From: Fusibacter paucivorans
GTDB taxonomy: Bacteria > Bacillota > Clostridia > Peptostreptococcales > Acidaminobacteraceae
Assembly: GCF_018390735.1 (NCBI RefSeq)
Contig: NZ_JAHBCL010000014.1
Coordinates: forward strand, 1-64,000
Reading direction: 5' to 3'
DNA: 64,000 nt
Part shown: positions 1-9,245 of the stretch, in pieces
How positions within the stretch are numbered: position 1 is the stretch's first letter
Layout: each line of letters opens with the position of its first letter
Made by a program: the position numbers and the translations under genes
Notes under the pieces: generated by a model
The model's input: the letters and a program-made list of their open reading frames with translations, nothing else
Database searches by the model: none
What the model was told of the DNA's origin: nothing

Positions 1-128
1 AATATCGATAGATTTTGAAAACTGCCTTTTAGGGAGTCTTATTAAAGTTGCCCTTTTTTAGACCTACTGATTAAAGTGAATTTCCGGTTATTTTAGTCTT
101 GACTTTTCATAGCTGGTCTCCTCTCCCA
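1..128. other. Region downstream of sufB, no clear gene
   Basis: No convincing gene is visible. On the minus strand, just after sufB, a good ribosome site (GAGGAG) precedes an ATG, but the reading frame stops after five codons (M-K-S-Q-D). It may be a broken start of the next suf gene or chance. What lies to the left is outside the window. Confidence 0.4.
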
Positions 129-1532
129 TTAACCGATCGTTCCTTCCAATTCCAGTTCAATGAGCCGATTTAGCTCTACAGCATACTCCAGCGGCAGTGT
201 TTTGGTAATCGGCTCGACAAAACCTCTGACAATCATCGCCTTAGCCTCTGCCTCACTGATTCCCCTGCTCATTAAATAAAAAATGGTTTCATCACTAATT
301 CGTCCAATTTTCGCCTCATGTCCAATGTCTACACTGTCCGTATGCGCTTCGATGATCGGCAGTGTATCGGATTTCGATCGATTGTCGAGCATCAGCGATT
401 CACAATTGGCAACCGCTTTGCTGTTGACGGCGTTCTTGGCGATGCGAAGTAAGCTGCGATAAAATGCGTGCCCGCCATCTTTGGAAATGGATTTAGAATT
501 AACCACGGAATGAGTATTCGGCGCCGCGTGCACGACTTTTGTGCCCGTATCGAGGTATTGTCCCGTCGAAGCAAATGTGATGCCTGTAAATTCACAGGAT
601 GCGCCCTCACCGCGCAAAATACTCATGGGATAAAGCATGGAAACGCGCGATCCAAACGAACCCGAAACCCATTCGATCTTACCGTTGCGTCCCACTGTTG
701 CCCGTTTGGTATTGAGATTGTACATATTGCGCGACCAGTTTTCAATAGTGGAATAGCGCAGCGTCGCATCCTCTGCGACAAATAGTTCCACTGCCCCGGC
801 GTGCAGATTATTGACACTGTATTTCGGTGCGGAGCAGCCTTCAATAAAGTGAAGATTCGCGCCCTTTTCCAAAATTATCAGCGTATGTTCAAACTGACCA
901 GCCCCCTTGGCATTGAGTCGAAAATAGGATTGCAGCGGAAAGTCTACTGTTACACCTTCCGGTACGTAAACAAAGGAACCGCCTGACCATACCGCGCCAT
1001 GCAGTGCAGAAAATTTATGATCACGATTGGTAATCAATTTCATAAAATGTTCTCGCACAATAGATTCATGTGTTCGCAGCGCCGTTTCGATGTCCGTATA
1101 AACAACCCCCTGCTCAAGCAAGTCTTCTCGTATCGAATGGTAAACAACTTCCGAATCGTACTGGGCGCCAACGCCTGCAAGGCTTCTCTTTTCAGCTTCC
1201 GGAATGCCAAGCCGATCAAAAGTCGCCTTGATGTCATCGGGGACATCAGCCCAGTCGTGCTTCATGTCCGTATCAGGTTTGACATAGTGAACGATATTTT
1301 CAATATCGAGATCTTCAAGATCAGCCCCCCAAGCGGGAACTGGCATTGACTTATAAATTTCAAGGGATGCAAGTCTAAAGTCCAACATCCACGATGGTTC
1401 TCCCTTTTCTCTTGATATTTCGCGAATCACAGTTTCCGACAATCCCTTGTCCGTCACAAAACGATGGTGTTCTGGATTAATGACGTCATAAATACCACGT
1501 TCGATATCTGCAATATATGTTTTTTGTGCCAT
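129..1532 (-). CDS. sufB: Fe-S cluster assembly scaffold SufB
   Basis: SufB is the cytoplasmic scaffold on which [Fe-S] clusters are built by the SUF machinery, working with the ATPase SufC. The 467-residue product has the usual SufB length and the family's conserved core. Cys377, in the stretch NCESLMLD, and His405-Glu406, in DIGHEAKIG, sit where the family keeps its cluster-assembly Cys and His/Glu residues. The start is clear: AAAGGAGG lies 5 nt before the ATG. It follows sufC by 11 nt, so the two are almost surely cotranscribed. No sufD, sufS or sufU is present on the upstream side. If they exist they must lie to the left of the window or elsewhere. Confidence 0.97.
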   Translation of the reverse strand: MAQKTYIADIERGIYDVINPEHHRFVTDKGLSETVIREISREKGEPSWMLDFRLASLEIYKSMPVPAWGADLEDLDIENIVHYVKPDTDMKHDWADVPDDIKATFDRLGIPEAEKRSLAGVGAQYDSEVVYHSIREDLLEQGVVYTDIETALRTHESIVREHFMKLITNRDHKFSALHGAVWSGGSFVYVPEGVTVDFPLQSYFRLNAKGAGQFEHTLIILEKGANLHFIEGCSAPKYSVNNLHAGAVELFVAEDATLRYSTIENWSRNMYNLNTKRATVGRNGKIEWVSGSFGSRVSMLYPMSILRGEGASCEFTGITFASTGQYLDTGTKVVHAAPNTHSVVNSKSISKDGGHAFYRSLLRIAKNAVNSKAVANCESLMLDNRSKSDTLPIIEAHTDSVDIGHEAKIGRISDETIFYLMSRGISEAEAKAMIVRGFVEPITKTLPLEYAVELNRLIELELEGTIG

Positions 1533-1543
1533 GGCCGCCTCCT

Positions 1544-2293
1544 TTACACGGAAGCCCGAAACGCTTCGTAGCCCGATGACTGTATCGTGTTTGCGAGACC
1601 GAGATCGCCTTCTTTGACGATCTTGCCGTCGACGAGAACGTGTACGAAATCCGGTTTAATATAATCTAAAATTTTATTGTAATGAGTAATGACGAGAATC
1701 GCGTTATCGGCATTTGCCAGCGCCTGAACTTTTTCATAGACAACGCGGATTGCATCGACATCAAGCCCTGAATCCGTCTCATCCAAGATAGCGAGTTTGG
1801 GCGCTAAGACAGCCATTTGCAAAATTTCGCTCTTTTTCTTCTCACCGCCTGAAAAACCTTCATTCAAATAACGCGCCAGATATTTTTCATCCATTTCCAG
1901 CGATTGCATTTCCGACTTGACCGTCGCATTAAATCGCCCCATCATGGGCATAATGCCCGAAACCTCTTTTTTCGCCGTTCGCAGAAAATTTTCCACAGTC
2001 ACACCAGATACTTCTTGAGGGTACTGAAAAGATAAAAAAAGACCCGCTCGCGCGCGCTCATCTACTTTCATCGACAGTAAACCTTTGTTCATAAAGAGGG
2101 CTTCTCCTCCAGTGACTTCATACGCCGGATGTCCCATGAGTACATTTGCCAGCGTCGATTTTCCGGCGCCATTCGGCCCCATAATCACATGCACTTCCCC
2201 CGGATTGATTTCTAAATTAACGCCCTTTAATATTTCTTGATCTCCTACTGTTGCACGAAGACCGCTAACCTTTAAAATGCTTTCACACATCAT
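1544..2293 (-). CDS. sufC: Fe-S cluster assembly ATPase SufC
   Basis: SufC is the ABC-type ATPase of the SUF complex; it binds SufB (and SufD where present) and drives cluster assembly in the cytosol rather than transport. In the 249-residue product the Walker A motif GPNGAGKST, the signature SGGEKKK with the SufC-specific lysine run, and Walker B LAILDETDSGLD are all visible. The length is normal for SufC. Two consecutive ATG codons begin the frame, behind a moderate ribosome site (GAGGCAG), so the start could be one codon later. It is the first recognisable gene of the sufC-sufB unit. Confidence 0.97.
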   Translation of the reverse strand: MMCESILKVSGLRATVGDQEILKGVNLEINPGEVHVIMGPNGAGKSTLANVLMGHPAYEVTGGEALFMNKGLLSMKVDERARAGLFLSFQYPQEVSGVTVENFLRTAKKEVSGIMPMMGRFNATVKSEMQSLEMDEKYLARYLNEGFSGGEKKKSEILQMAVLAPKLAILDETDSGLDVDAIRVVYEKVQALANADNAILVITHYNKILDYIKPDFVHVLVDGKIVKEGDLGLANTIQSSGYEAFRASV

Positions 2294-2325
2294 CTGCCTC
2301 GCTTTCGCTCTTCTGTTAATTTTCT

Positions 2326-2554
2326 ATGAACAAGTTCTCTATTGGTACAATTCCTATTGCTTTAGTCACTGCTGCTGTCAGCTGCAACATCACACACCGC
2401 CTTAGCACCCGCATTTAAAACAGCTCGTCAAGCAGGTAATCGCAATGGTTTTACAGCTATCTATCGTTTATACCTTAGTAATTTAGTCGGAATTGTTTTC
2501 GTAATTATGTTAACACACTTTGATCACGTCGTCAACGTCCTAAAATCCCTTTAG
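2326..2554 (+). pseudogene. Frameshifted 3' remnant of a membrane protein
   Basis: Reading from ATG 2326, the frame begins MNKFSIGTIPIALVTAA and then breaks. A +1 shift near position 2375 restores a continuous frame of about 60 residues to TAG 2554, with an alanine/serine-rich hydrophobic stretch, a charged KTARQAGNRNG loop and a further hydrophobic segment (LVGIVFVIMLTHF). This looks like the end of a multi-pass permease. The family was not recognised. Total length (229 nt) is not a multiple of three, which fits a frameshift. It has no clear ribosome site and lies in an AT-rich patch unlike the neighbouring suf genes. Confidence 0.45.
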
Positions 2555-2794
2555 CCAGTCAATGCTATCGCATCGTACTGCCTGATAAAATCGACATCAT
2601 TTTGCTTGTCAAAGAAAAAACGCACTGTTTAAAATAAACAGTGATGGTTTTTTCTCATACCAAAAGGATTCCTCTAACATTAGTTTAATGATAGAGCAGC
2701 AAACAACATTAATTCTGTTTTACAAAATGGAAATATGTGTTATTGTAGTAAAAAAAGTAATCTTTATAGAATGACATAGTGAGGATGGTTTAAA
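2555..2794. other. AT-rich intergenic stretch
   Basis: No gene seen. It contains the hairpin terminator at 2623-2643, and further on a loose promoter-like stretch (TTATTG then TATAGA near 2740-2770) in front of the decayed frame that starts at 2795. Confidence 0.5.
2623..2643. terminator. Bidirectional hairpin terminator
   Basis: Perfect 9-bp stem CACTGTTTA / TAAACAGTG with a 3-nt loop. A T-run follows on the plus strand (TTTTTT) and an A-run precedes it, so it can work in both directions. It closes the decayed permease fragment. Confidence 0.75.
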
Positions 2795-3168
2795 GTGAAA
2801 CGTTTTAAGATAAACACCTAAATGATAGCTGTAAAATTCGCAGTCATAAATTTAACAATATATATCATAATAGACACTTATTATTTTATAAATAGTCGTT
2901 GGTAATTTGGGTAAATGAGAAGATTGAGGTTTCATCAATAGTTTCTGCTGTTTTGTCGTCATTGGCAGCCATGTTTGCAGTCGGTGTGATGCCATATAAT
3001 TACTATATGACATTGGATGTTTTACTAGAAATAAGCATTTTATCAACCTATTTACCTAAAATTTTAAAATATCAAGGCCACACAGGAATTTATACTGGCC
3101 CAAGTTCAAATTACAAATTGAATACATTGTATTATGCAACACCGCATTATATTGTTGAAGAATATTGA
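2795..3168 (+). pseudogene. Decayed small gene, probably frameshifted
   Basis: A ribosome-site-like GTGAGGATGG precedes GTG 2795, but that frame stops after eight codons. An overlapping ATG at 2822 gives 27 residues (hydrophobic, Ile/Tyr rich) before a stop. A third frame from TTG 2899 runs 89 residues to 3168, with one or two hydrophobic segments and the C-terminal end YYATPHYIVEEY. No single start has a proper ribosome site. The most economical reading is one membrane-associated gene broken by frameshifts, but the 89-residue frame could be an intact small protein with a poor start. Function unknown. It lies directly before the intact small membrane gene at 3191. Confidence 0.3.
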
Positions 3169-3190
3169 TAGAATATTAAGGTAGGATTAA

Positions 3191-3418
3191 ATGAGAAATA
3201 AAATAATAAAGAATGTTATGATACGCATACAGGTAATATTGCTCTTAATCGTATTATGGTTTGCATTTAGTCTTCTTTTTAGCATTCGACCACTGAGTTA
3301 TTTTTGGAATTTCTTATATAAAATCGGAGATCATAAATTACAGGTTGGTTTTCTAACAGGATTAATTACTTTCGTTTCATCAATAATACTTCACAAACGC
3401 AACCATTATGATCTTTAG
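3191..3418 (+). CDS. Small two-helix membrane protein, unknown function
   Basis: A 75-residue protein with a basic N-terminus (MRNKIIKNVMIR), a strong first hydrophobic helix (about residues 12-33), a short linker, and a second hydrophobic helix (about 51-66) followed by a basic tail ending HKRNHYDL. The ribosome site AGGTAGG is well spaced before the ATG. It lies 22 nt after the decayed frame and is AT-rich like it, which suggests transfer together. No family recognised; small size and two helices would also fit an immunity-type or regulatory membrane peptide, but nothing in the sequence proves that. Confidence 0.55.
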   Translation: MRNKIIKNVMIRIQVILLLIVLWFAFSLLFSIRPLSYFWNFLYKIGDHKLQVGFLTGLITFVSSIILHKRNHYDL

Positions 3419-3538
3419 CTATTATAACTTACACAAAACCAACTTAATACTAGTTCTTTAAGAATGAAAGAAAAGTCAGTACAAAAGGAGGCCACTGAAA
3501 TAATGGCCAACTAATATAAGTTAAAACAAAAAATAAAA

Positions 3539-3582
3539 AATCACGTTTGGTCAGAAAATAAAAATCTAAACCGAACGTGATT
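3539..3582. terminator. Long hairpin terminator between convergent genes
   Basis: A 13-bp stem (AATCACGTTTGGT with ACCGAACGTGATT, one G-U wobble) is flanked by A-runs and followed by a T-rich tract. It separates the small plus-strand gene from the minus-strand ZIP transporter and can serve both. Confidence 0.8.
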
Positions 3583-3690
3583 TTCTTTGTTTTTATCAGA
3601 TAAATATATATATTTCTTAATCATTTTTGATGCGTCAACTTCAAATCCAACTTAAAATCAAGCTTTTCTTCTTTAACTGGTTATGCAATG

Positions 3691-4500
3691 TTAGATAAAG
3701 AGCAACAAGCTCAGCGCCATAACCACCATTCCAGCAATAAGGCCATACATCGACAAATGATGTTCGCCGTATTCTCTTGCAGACGGCAGCAGTTCATCTA
3801 AGCTTATGTAAACCATAATCCCTGCTACAGATGCAAAGATAAAACCAAAGACCGCATCGTTGAAAAACTTGTAGAGCAATACATAACCAACCAGTGCACC
3901 AATCGGCTCTGATAACCCCGACAGAAATGACAGACGAAATGCCTTGCGGCGATCGCCGGTCGCATAGAAGATCGGAACGGCTACGGCAATCCCCTCTGGG
4001 ATATTGTGAATGGCAATTGCAAAGGCGATGGGAATCCCCAGCGACGGGTCGCTTAATGCCGCTGTAAACGTGGCAAGTCCTTCCGGGAAATTATGAATGC
4101 CAATTGCCAAAGCTGTAAACAACCCCATACGCATCAAATTAGATTGATGCTCTTCACTTTTACCATCCATTTCTTCAACCGTGTGCACTTCATGTGGATT
4201 TTCGACATCGGGAATCAACTTGTCGATAACGGCAATGATCAGGATCCCAAAGAAAAAACCGCCAACAGTGGCCCAAGTTCCCAAGCGCACACCCAAAGCT
4301 GACGTCAGTGCCGCTTGCGCCTTTGAAAAGATCTCAACAAAAGAGACATAAATCATTACACCTGCAGAAAAACCAAGTGCCACAGATAAAAATTTCGTAT
4401 TCGTTCGATTGGTCAGCAGTGAAAGCGCACTGCCGATCCCAGTAGATAACCCCGCTAAGAGGGTTAATGAAAACGCAAAAATAACCGCATTGAAATCCAT
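3691..4500 (-). CDS. ZIP-family divalent metal transporter (ZupT-like)
   Basis: An integral membrane ZIP transporter that brings divalent metals (zinc, iron or manganese) into the cytosol. The two family metal-site helices are visible as [10 protein letters not shown] and [10 protein letters not shown], about 35 residues apart, and the protein has the usual eight hydrophobic segments with a His/Glu-rich cytoplasmic loop (about residues 95-125). Start chosen at ATG 4500, because AAAGGAG lies 8 nt before it; an upstream in-frame ATG at 4524 would put this ribosome site inside the gene. Length 269 residues, normal for ZupT. It lies just downstream of the DtxR/MntR-type regulator gene, which points to metal-dependent control. 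Confidence 0.93.
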   Translation of the reverse strand: MDFNAVIFAFSLTLLAGLSTGIGSALSLLTNRTNTKFLSVALGFSAGVMIYVSFVEIFSKAQAALTSALGVRLGTWATVGGFFFGILIIAVIDKLIPDVENPHEVHTVEEMDGKSEEHQSNLMRMGLFTALAIGIHNFPEGLATFTAALSDPSLGIPIAFAIAIHNIPEGIAVAVPIFYATGDRRKAFRLSFLSGLSEPIGALVGYVLLYKFFNDAVFGFIFASVAGIMVYISLDELLPSAREYGEHHLSMYGLIAGMVVMALSLLLFI

Positions 4501-4562
4501 TGCAACAACTCCTTTTCTATTCATATTTTGCCGATACTATTTTATTTCTATTGGGAAGGCGC

Positions 4563-5303
4563 TTATGCGTTATCTTCCGCGTCGTACACCTCACATACAA
4601 ACAACTTTTGGGCAACCGCGCCACTGAGCGGCGTATTCCGCCCATCATACGTCAATGTCACGATATCACTCACCAAATCTCTTTCAATGATCTTGAAGCA
4701 CAGATCAATGTAAATATTCAAGCTGTTTAAATAAACTAATAAAGCCTTATCGTCAACAACACTTTTAAGACAATACTGTTTGCCTTTCTTCGCTTTAGAA
4801 AGCTTTAAGCGCCCGCAAGTGTCTAGATCATCACGTTTCAAGTCACTCAGTGCCGGAATATAATTGCCATGGGGACACACTTCTGGCGCTCCCAAGAATG
4901 CATACAGTTTATCTGCCAATTTTGTAGAGGTGAGATGTTCCAGCATTTCGGCTTCTTCATGAACCTCTTCCCAAGCATAGCCTAGTTTATCTGTCAGAAA
5001 TGTTTCCCATATGCGGTGTGCACGGATAAGTCTTACCGCTTCCTCCATGCCAAGTGTCGTTAATACAGAGCCTTTATAAGGCTGGTAAACCAACATTTCC
5101 TTCTTTTCAAGCTTTCGGACCATTTCATTTACGGTTTGGGCGGTATGCGCAAAATAAACGGCCAACTGATGATTGGTTACCCTCTCGCCCTCTGCTTCAT
5201 CGCTGAGTTTATAGATTGCTTTGATATAATCTTCTTCGCCTCTACTCGTTACTTGTTTTCCTTTAATAATAGGCTTTTCTTTAATCACTTGCCTCTTAGA
5301 CAT
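4563..5303 (-). CDS. DtxR/MntR-family metal-dependent repressor
   Basis: A 246-residue cytosolic repressor that binds DNA when loaded with iron or manganese. A winged-helix domain covers about residues 15-80 (motif VTNHQLAVYFAHTAQTVNEMVRKL holds the recognition helix in two parts), followed by the metal-binding dimerisation domain with the family pattern of His and Glu residues (RAHRIWETFL, EEVHEEAEMLEH). The C-terminal 80 residues extend beyond MntR, as in the longer DtxR/IdeR type. It precedes the ZIP transporter by 62 nt in the same direction, behind a consensus promoter. Inference: it regulates its own operon and metal uptake. Confidence 0.92.
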   Translation of the reverse strand: MSKRQVIKEKPIIKGKQVTSRGEEDYIKAIYKLSDEAEGERVTNHQLAVYFAHTAQTVNEMVRKLEKKEMLVYQPYKGSVLTTLGMEEAVRLIRAHRIWETFLTDKLGYAWEEVHEEAEMLEHLTSTKLADKLYAFLGAPEVCPHGNYIPALSDLKRDDLDTCGRLKLSKAKKGKQYCLKSVVDDKALLVYLNSLNIYIDLCFKIIERDLVSDIVTLTYDGRNTPLSGAVAQKLFVCEVYDAEDNA

Positions 5304-5446
5304 GAAATATTCCTTCTTAATCCCTATTAATCATTATATGCTTCCTTAGTGGTTCCTTAAAAGTCATTTCACCGATTACACCAATCGCCATTTTTTATAA
5401 TCGTCCGTCAATTCTTAAGGTTAACCATAAAAAGTTGTTCGATAAT

Positions 5447-5475
5447 ATTATATGCTTTTCGCCATTGTATGTCAA
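5447..5475 (-). promoter_or_regulatory. Consensus promoter for the metal regulator/transporter unit
   Basis: On the minus strand TTGACA (5475-5470) and TATAAT (5452-5447) are separated by exactly 17 nt, a perfect sigma-A-type promoter. It points at the repressor gene 144 nt downstream. The leader contains a small hairpin (GATTGGTGTAATC) and the direct repeat AAGGAACCACTAAGGAA; neither matched a known riboswitch. The 5304-5634 interval otherwise holds no gene. Confidence 0.75.
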
Positions 5476-5634
5476 TACGTACAATCGTGTCCTTTTTATT
5501 TGTCGATCGCCCAAAATGTATTGTTAAAAAGCACCATACACGATCTTCACACAGATTTAACCTGCTCTTGCGAATGACGCTAAATGTACTGTGATAAAAT
5601 GACACGCATAACAAATTGTAATTGGGAGGATATT

Positions 5635-8600
5635 ATGGTAAATGGAAAACCTGCAACAGTGCACATTTCCAAGGCAAAACTGGCATTAAATCTCATTTTG
5701 CTGTCACTTTTGACCCTCGTCATGTGTGCGATACCAGTTTCGGCAGATGAAATGACGACTGGTTATGTGACCGATGTACCCGGTCGCATCGAAATGAATT
5801 TAAGTGCACGTTATGATGTTGATGTCAATGACCCCGAAGGCGGTCTGGAAATCGTCACTTACAACCCAGCCAATCATACAGCCTATGCGATTGACGGTAT
5901 TAACAGCGTGCTCATCGCCGTGCCAATGAATGCTTTGAGTACAGATCGATTCAATGATCTTAGCGCCGACGGCTATCAAATCGACCTCGCTGCTGCCGCA
6001 GAAGCAGCCGTCAGCGGCTTCAAATATGGTGATATTACCAGCATTGACATTTCACCCGATCATACCAAGCTGGCTGTTGCCATTCAAGCGGCAGGCTATA
6101 ATGACACGGGACTCGTCGCTGTTTTTCCAATTGACAGCAGTGATGATACTTTAGGAACCCCTGCATATTATGCCGTTGGTGTACAACCGGATATGGTTAT
6201 CTTTGCCGATGATGCAACAGTGCTTTCCGCGGACGAAGGTGAACCGCGCATGGGTTACGGCACCAATTCAGCTGGTGTCAACGTCATCGATCCTAAGGGA
6301 AGCATCTCTGTCATCAACCTTGCGTCAGGCACCGTTACCATTGCTGATTTTACTGCTTTCGATAGTCAAAGAGCTGCGTTAGCAGCATCAGGTGTTCTCA
6401 TGACAAAAGGCCAAACGCCTTCTGTTGATTTAGAACCCGAATACATGGTCATTAGTGGCGATGGGAAAACAGCTTATATCACCCTTCAAGAAAACAACGC
6501 CATTGGCGTATTGGACATTCCTTCTGCCACACTAACGAAAGTCATGCCCCTCGGGTTCAAAGATTACGGCGCAGAAGGCAATGCAATCTATTTGGATGGC
6601 AGTGCCCGCAGTTATGAAGATCTTTACGGCGCCTATATGCCTGACGGTCTCAGCCTCTATGAAACAGGCGGCAAGACATACCTGATCACTGCAAATGAGG
6701 GCGACGGCAGAGAATGGTCTTCAACTGAATTCCCAGAAGACCATGAAGATGCCGGAGATCCCAACAGTGATGACACGTCATATTATTCAAATGAAACAAA
6801 AATAACCCTTTCAAAAGAAGACGACTACGAAATAAAAAAAGTCGTCGTCATTGATCCAGAAATGGTTGATGGTCTCCCAAGCGGCGCAGATGTCATGTTT
6901 GGCGGCCGTTCAATGACCATTTTTGAAGTGACGGCCAACAGCCTCGTTCCCGTCTATGACAGCGGCAGCGACTTTGAAGACATCACTGCAAAACTGTATC
7001 CTGAATGGTTTAATACTTCCAACAGCAAACTGAAGCTCAATGACCGTTCGACTAAAAAAGGACCTGAACCTGAAAACGTCACCATTGGTCAAATCAATGG
7101 TCATACGTATGCATTTGTCGTCCTCGAACGCATTGGCGGCATTATGGCTTATGATATTACGACACCGTCAAACAGCAGCTATGTGAATTATATCAACTCT
7201 CGTGATTTTGATGCAGAAGACGGCATTGGCGGCGATTCAGGACCGGAAGGCATTCACTTCATCCCTGCTTCACAAAGCGTCACCGGTACTGCTTTACTCA
7301 TCACCGGCTGTGAAGTAACGGGGACAATGCCCATCTATGAAATAACCGCTTATCCGGGTGATCTTACCGGCAAGCTCGTCATTCTTCATACCAATGATAC
7401 CCACGGCGGCGACGTTGCCGTTAAAGGCGTTTCAATCGGTACCGCAGGTGTGGCAAAACTTGCAGAAGACTATAGAGCAGCAGGCGCTGAAGTATTGCTC
7501 ATCTCAGCGGGCGATGCAACACAGGGTGATCCGCTTGTGAACCTTAGCAAAGGTGCAACGGCGATTGATTTTATGAACCTCGCGCAATACGATCTAATGG
7601 TTCCAGGAAATCATGAATTCGACTACGATTACGACAATTTACTCAAACTCAAAGCCAGTGCAGACTTCCCGTTTGTCTCTGCCAATATATTAGACAAAAC
7701 AACCGGCGAACCCGTCTTTGATGCACATGTCATTTTTGACACGGTCATTGGCAAAGTTGGCGTCTTTGGTCTCACGACGCCGGAAACATTGACGAAAGCC
7801 AATCCAGACAACGTCGCTTCACTTTCATTCCCTGAGGGGAAAGCAATGTACGCCATTGCACAAGCCCAAGTTGATGCGCTAAAAGCAGCAGGATGTAGCA
7901 CGATCATCTGTGTCGCGCACCTCGGTACAGATACCGGCAGTGAGCCTAATACATCAACAGATGTCCTTCAAAATGTTAAGGGAATCAATTTGCTCATCGA
8001 CGGCCACAGCCACAGCGTTATCGAAGGTGATCTCGTCAGCCAATCCGTACTCACATCTGCGGGAACGCGTCTCGAATACGTCGGCGTCGACATGCTTGAC
8101 GGCACTAGCATCATGTCAACGCTCGTATCAGCAGAAGATTACAGTAGCGTCGATCCTGCCATCAATGCCGTTATAAACGCAAAATCCGATGAAATCGATG
8201 CACAGCTTGCAGCAAAATTTGCTGTCAGCGAAGTATTGCTCGACGGCAATCGTGCACCGGGCGTTCGAACACAGGAAACAAACCTCGGTGACTTTGCCGC
8301 AGATGCTATTTTATGGGCTGCCAATGAGGCTGTCGGCGCAGGAACTGTGGACGCAGCAATCACCAACGGCGGTGGTATCCGCGCAACAATTGAAATCGGT
8401 GATATTACCATGAAAGATATGAAGACAGTATTCCCATTCGGCAATACGATCGCCACTGTAAAAGTGACAGGGGCTCAGCTCTTGGAACTCATTGAAGCCG
8501 CGACATTCAGCACACCGGAATCCCTCGGCGCATTCCCGCACGTTGCAGGCATTGAATTCACCCTTAACACCGCCATCCCTTATGCCAAGGGTGCACAGTA

Positions 8601-9096
8601 TCCAGACTCGACCTACTTTGCACCGGCTAAGCCCGGCACGCGTGTTACCAATGTCAAAGTTGCCGGAAAAGCACTGGATCTCAACAAAACGTATACCGTC
8701 GCAACCAACAACTTTACAGCAAGCGGCGGCGACACTTATTATCTCTTTAAAAACTGTGAAACGTTCAATACCTATGTTGCTTTGGAAGATGCACTCGTCA
8801 ACTATACAACTGAAATCCTTGGCGGCGTGGTAACAGAAGCAAAATACGGTCAGCCTGCTGGGCGTATCAATATTATCGCAGCGGCGGCACCTGTACAAAC
8901 CGAAGCTGCTATGCCGACAGCCGCAAGCGGCATGCGCGTCTATACAGTCGTCAGCGGTGACAGCCTCTGGAAAATCGCTTCATCTTCCCTAGGTGACGGC
9001 GATCGCTACATGGAAATATTCAACCTTAACAAGACGCTGCTCTCTAACCCGGATATGATTGCGATTGGACAAACGTTGACGCTTCCAGCAGAATAA
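5635..9096 (+). CDS. Secreted choice-of-anchor-I / 5'-nucleotidase / LysM fusion protein
   Basis: A 1153-residue exported protein. Signal peptide: about residues 1-38, ending PVSADEM. Residues ~40-575 form a beta-propeller-type domain of the choice-of-anchor I (alkaline phosphatase-like, phytase-like) kind. Residues ~580-820 are the metallophosphoesterase domain (LHTNDTHGG, PGNHEFDYD, DGHSHS), and ~830-1080 the 5'-nucleotidase C-terminal domain with substrate loop NGGGIR. The last ~53 residues form a LysM cell-wall-binding domain (YTVVSGDSLWKIA ... IGQTLTLP). Likely role: hydrolysis of extracellular nucleotides to release phosphate and nucleosides while bound to peptidoglycan. Start chosen at ATG 5635 behind GGGAGGA (5624-5630). 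Single-gene unit ended by the terminator at 9169. Confidence 0.93.
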   Translation: MVNGKPATVHISKAKLALNLILLSLLTLVMCAIPVSADEMTTGYVTDVPGRIEMNLSARYDVDVNDPEGGLEIVTYNPANHTAYAIDGINSVLIAVPMNALSTDRFNDLSADGYQIDLAAAAEAAVSGFKYGDITSIDISPDHTKLAVAIQAAGYNDTGLVAVFPIDSSDDTLGTPAYYAVGVQPDMVIFADDATVLSADEGEPRMGYGTNSAGVNVIDPKGSISVINLASGTVTIADFTAFDSQRAALAASGVLMTKGQTPSVDLEPEYMVISGDGKTAYITLQENNAIGVLDIPSATLTKVMPLGFKDYGAEGNAIYLDGSARSYEDLYGAYMPDGLSLYETGGKTYLITANEGDGREWSSTEFPEDHEDAGDPNSDDTSYYSNETKITLSKEDDYEIKKVVVIDPEMVDGLPSGADVMFGGRSMTIFEVTANSLVPVYDSGSDFEDITAKLYPEWFNTSNSKLKLNDRSTKKGPEPENVTIGQINGHTYAFVVLERIGGIMAYDITTPSNSSYVNYINSRDFDAEDGIGGDSGPEGIHFIPASQSVTGTALLITGCEVTGTMPIYEITAYPGDLTGKLVILHTNDTHGGDVAVKGVSIGTAGVAKLAEDYRAAGAEVLLISAGDATQGDPLVNLSKGATAIDFMNLAQYDLMVPGNHEFDYDYDNLLKLKASADFPFVSANILDKTTGEPVFDAHVIFDTVIGKVGVFGLTTPETLTKANPDNVASLSFPEGKAMYAIAQAQVDALKAAGCSTIICVAHLGTDTGSEPNTSTDVLQNVKGINLLIDGHSHSVIEGDLVSQSVLTSAGTRLEYVGVDMLDGTSIMSTLVSAEDYSSVDPAINAVINAKSDEIDAQLAAKFAVSEVLLDGNRAPGVRTQETNLGDFAADAILWAANEAVGAGTVDAAITNGGGIRATIEIGDITMKDMKTVFPFGNTIATVKVTGAQLLELIEAATFSTPESLGAFPHVAGIEFTLNTAIPYAKGAQYPDSTYFAPAKPGTRVTNVKVAGKALDLNKTYTVATNNFTASGGDTYYLFKNCETFNTYVALEDALVNYTTEILGGVVTEAKYGQPAGRINIIAAAAPVQTEAAMPTAASGMRVYTVVSGDSLWKIASSSLGDGDRYMEIFNLNKTLLSNPDMIAIGQTLTLPAE

Positions 9097-9168
9097 TCTG
9101 TCGAACTGACCCTAAGCAGCGTCGAACATCAAAACAGATCTAAAATCAATTGGTTTATACACTTTAAT

Positions 9169-9211
9169 AAAGGCCATCTTCTATCGCTAATAAGCGAAAA
9201 AGATGGCCTTT
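9169..9211. terminator. Bidirectional terminator between convergent genes
   Basis: A 12-bp perfect stem (AAAGGCCATCTT / AAGATGGCCTTT) with an inner TCGCT/AGCGA hairpin and T-rich flanks on both strands. It lies between the convergent nucleotidase and DUF4256 genes. Confidence 0.85.
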
Positions 9212-9245
9212 CTCTCATATGTTTTTCTTTTATATGATTTTCATT

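Noticed and set aside
468-1349. Open frames opposite sufB
   Set aside because: They are shadow frames of the conserved sufB gene with no ribosome sites.
5408-5614. Minus-strand 68-residue frame
   Set aside because: It contains the consensus promoter of the metal regulator unit and has no start signal.
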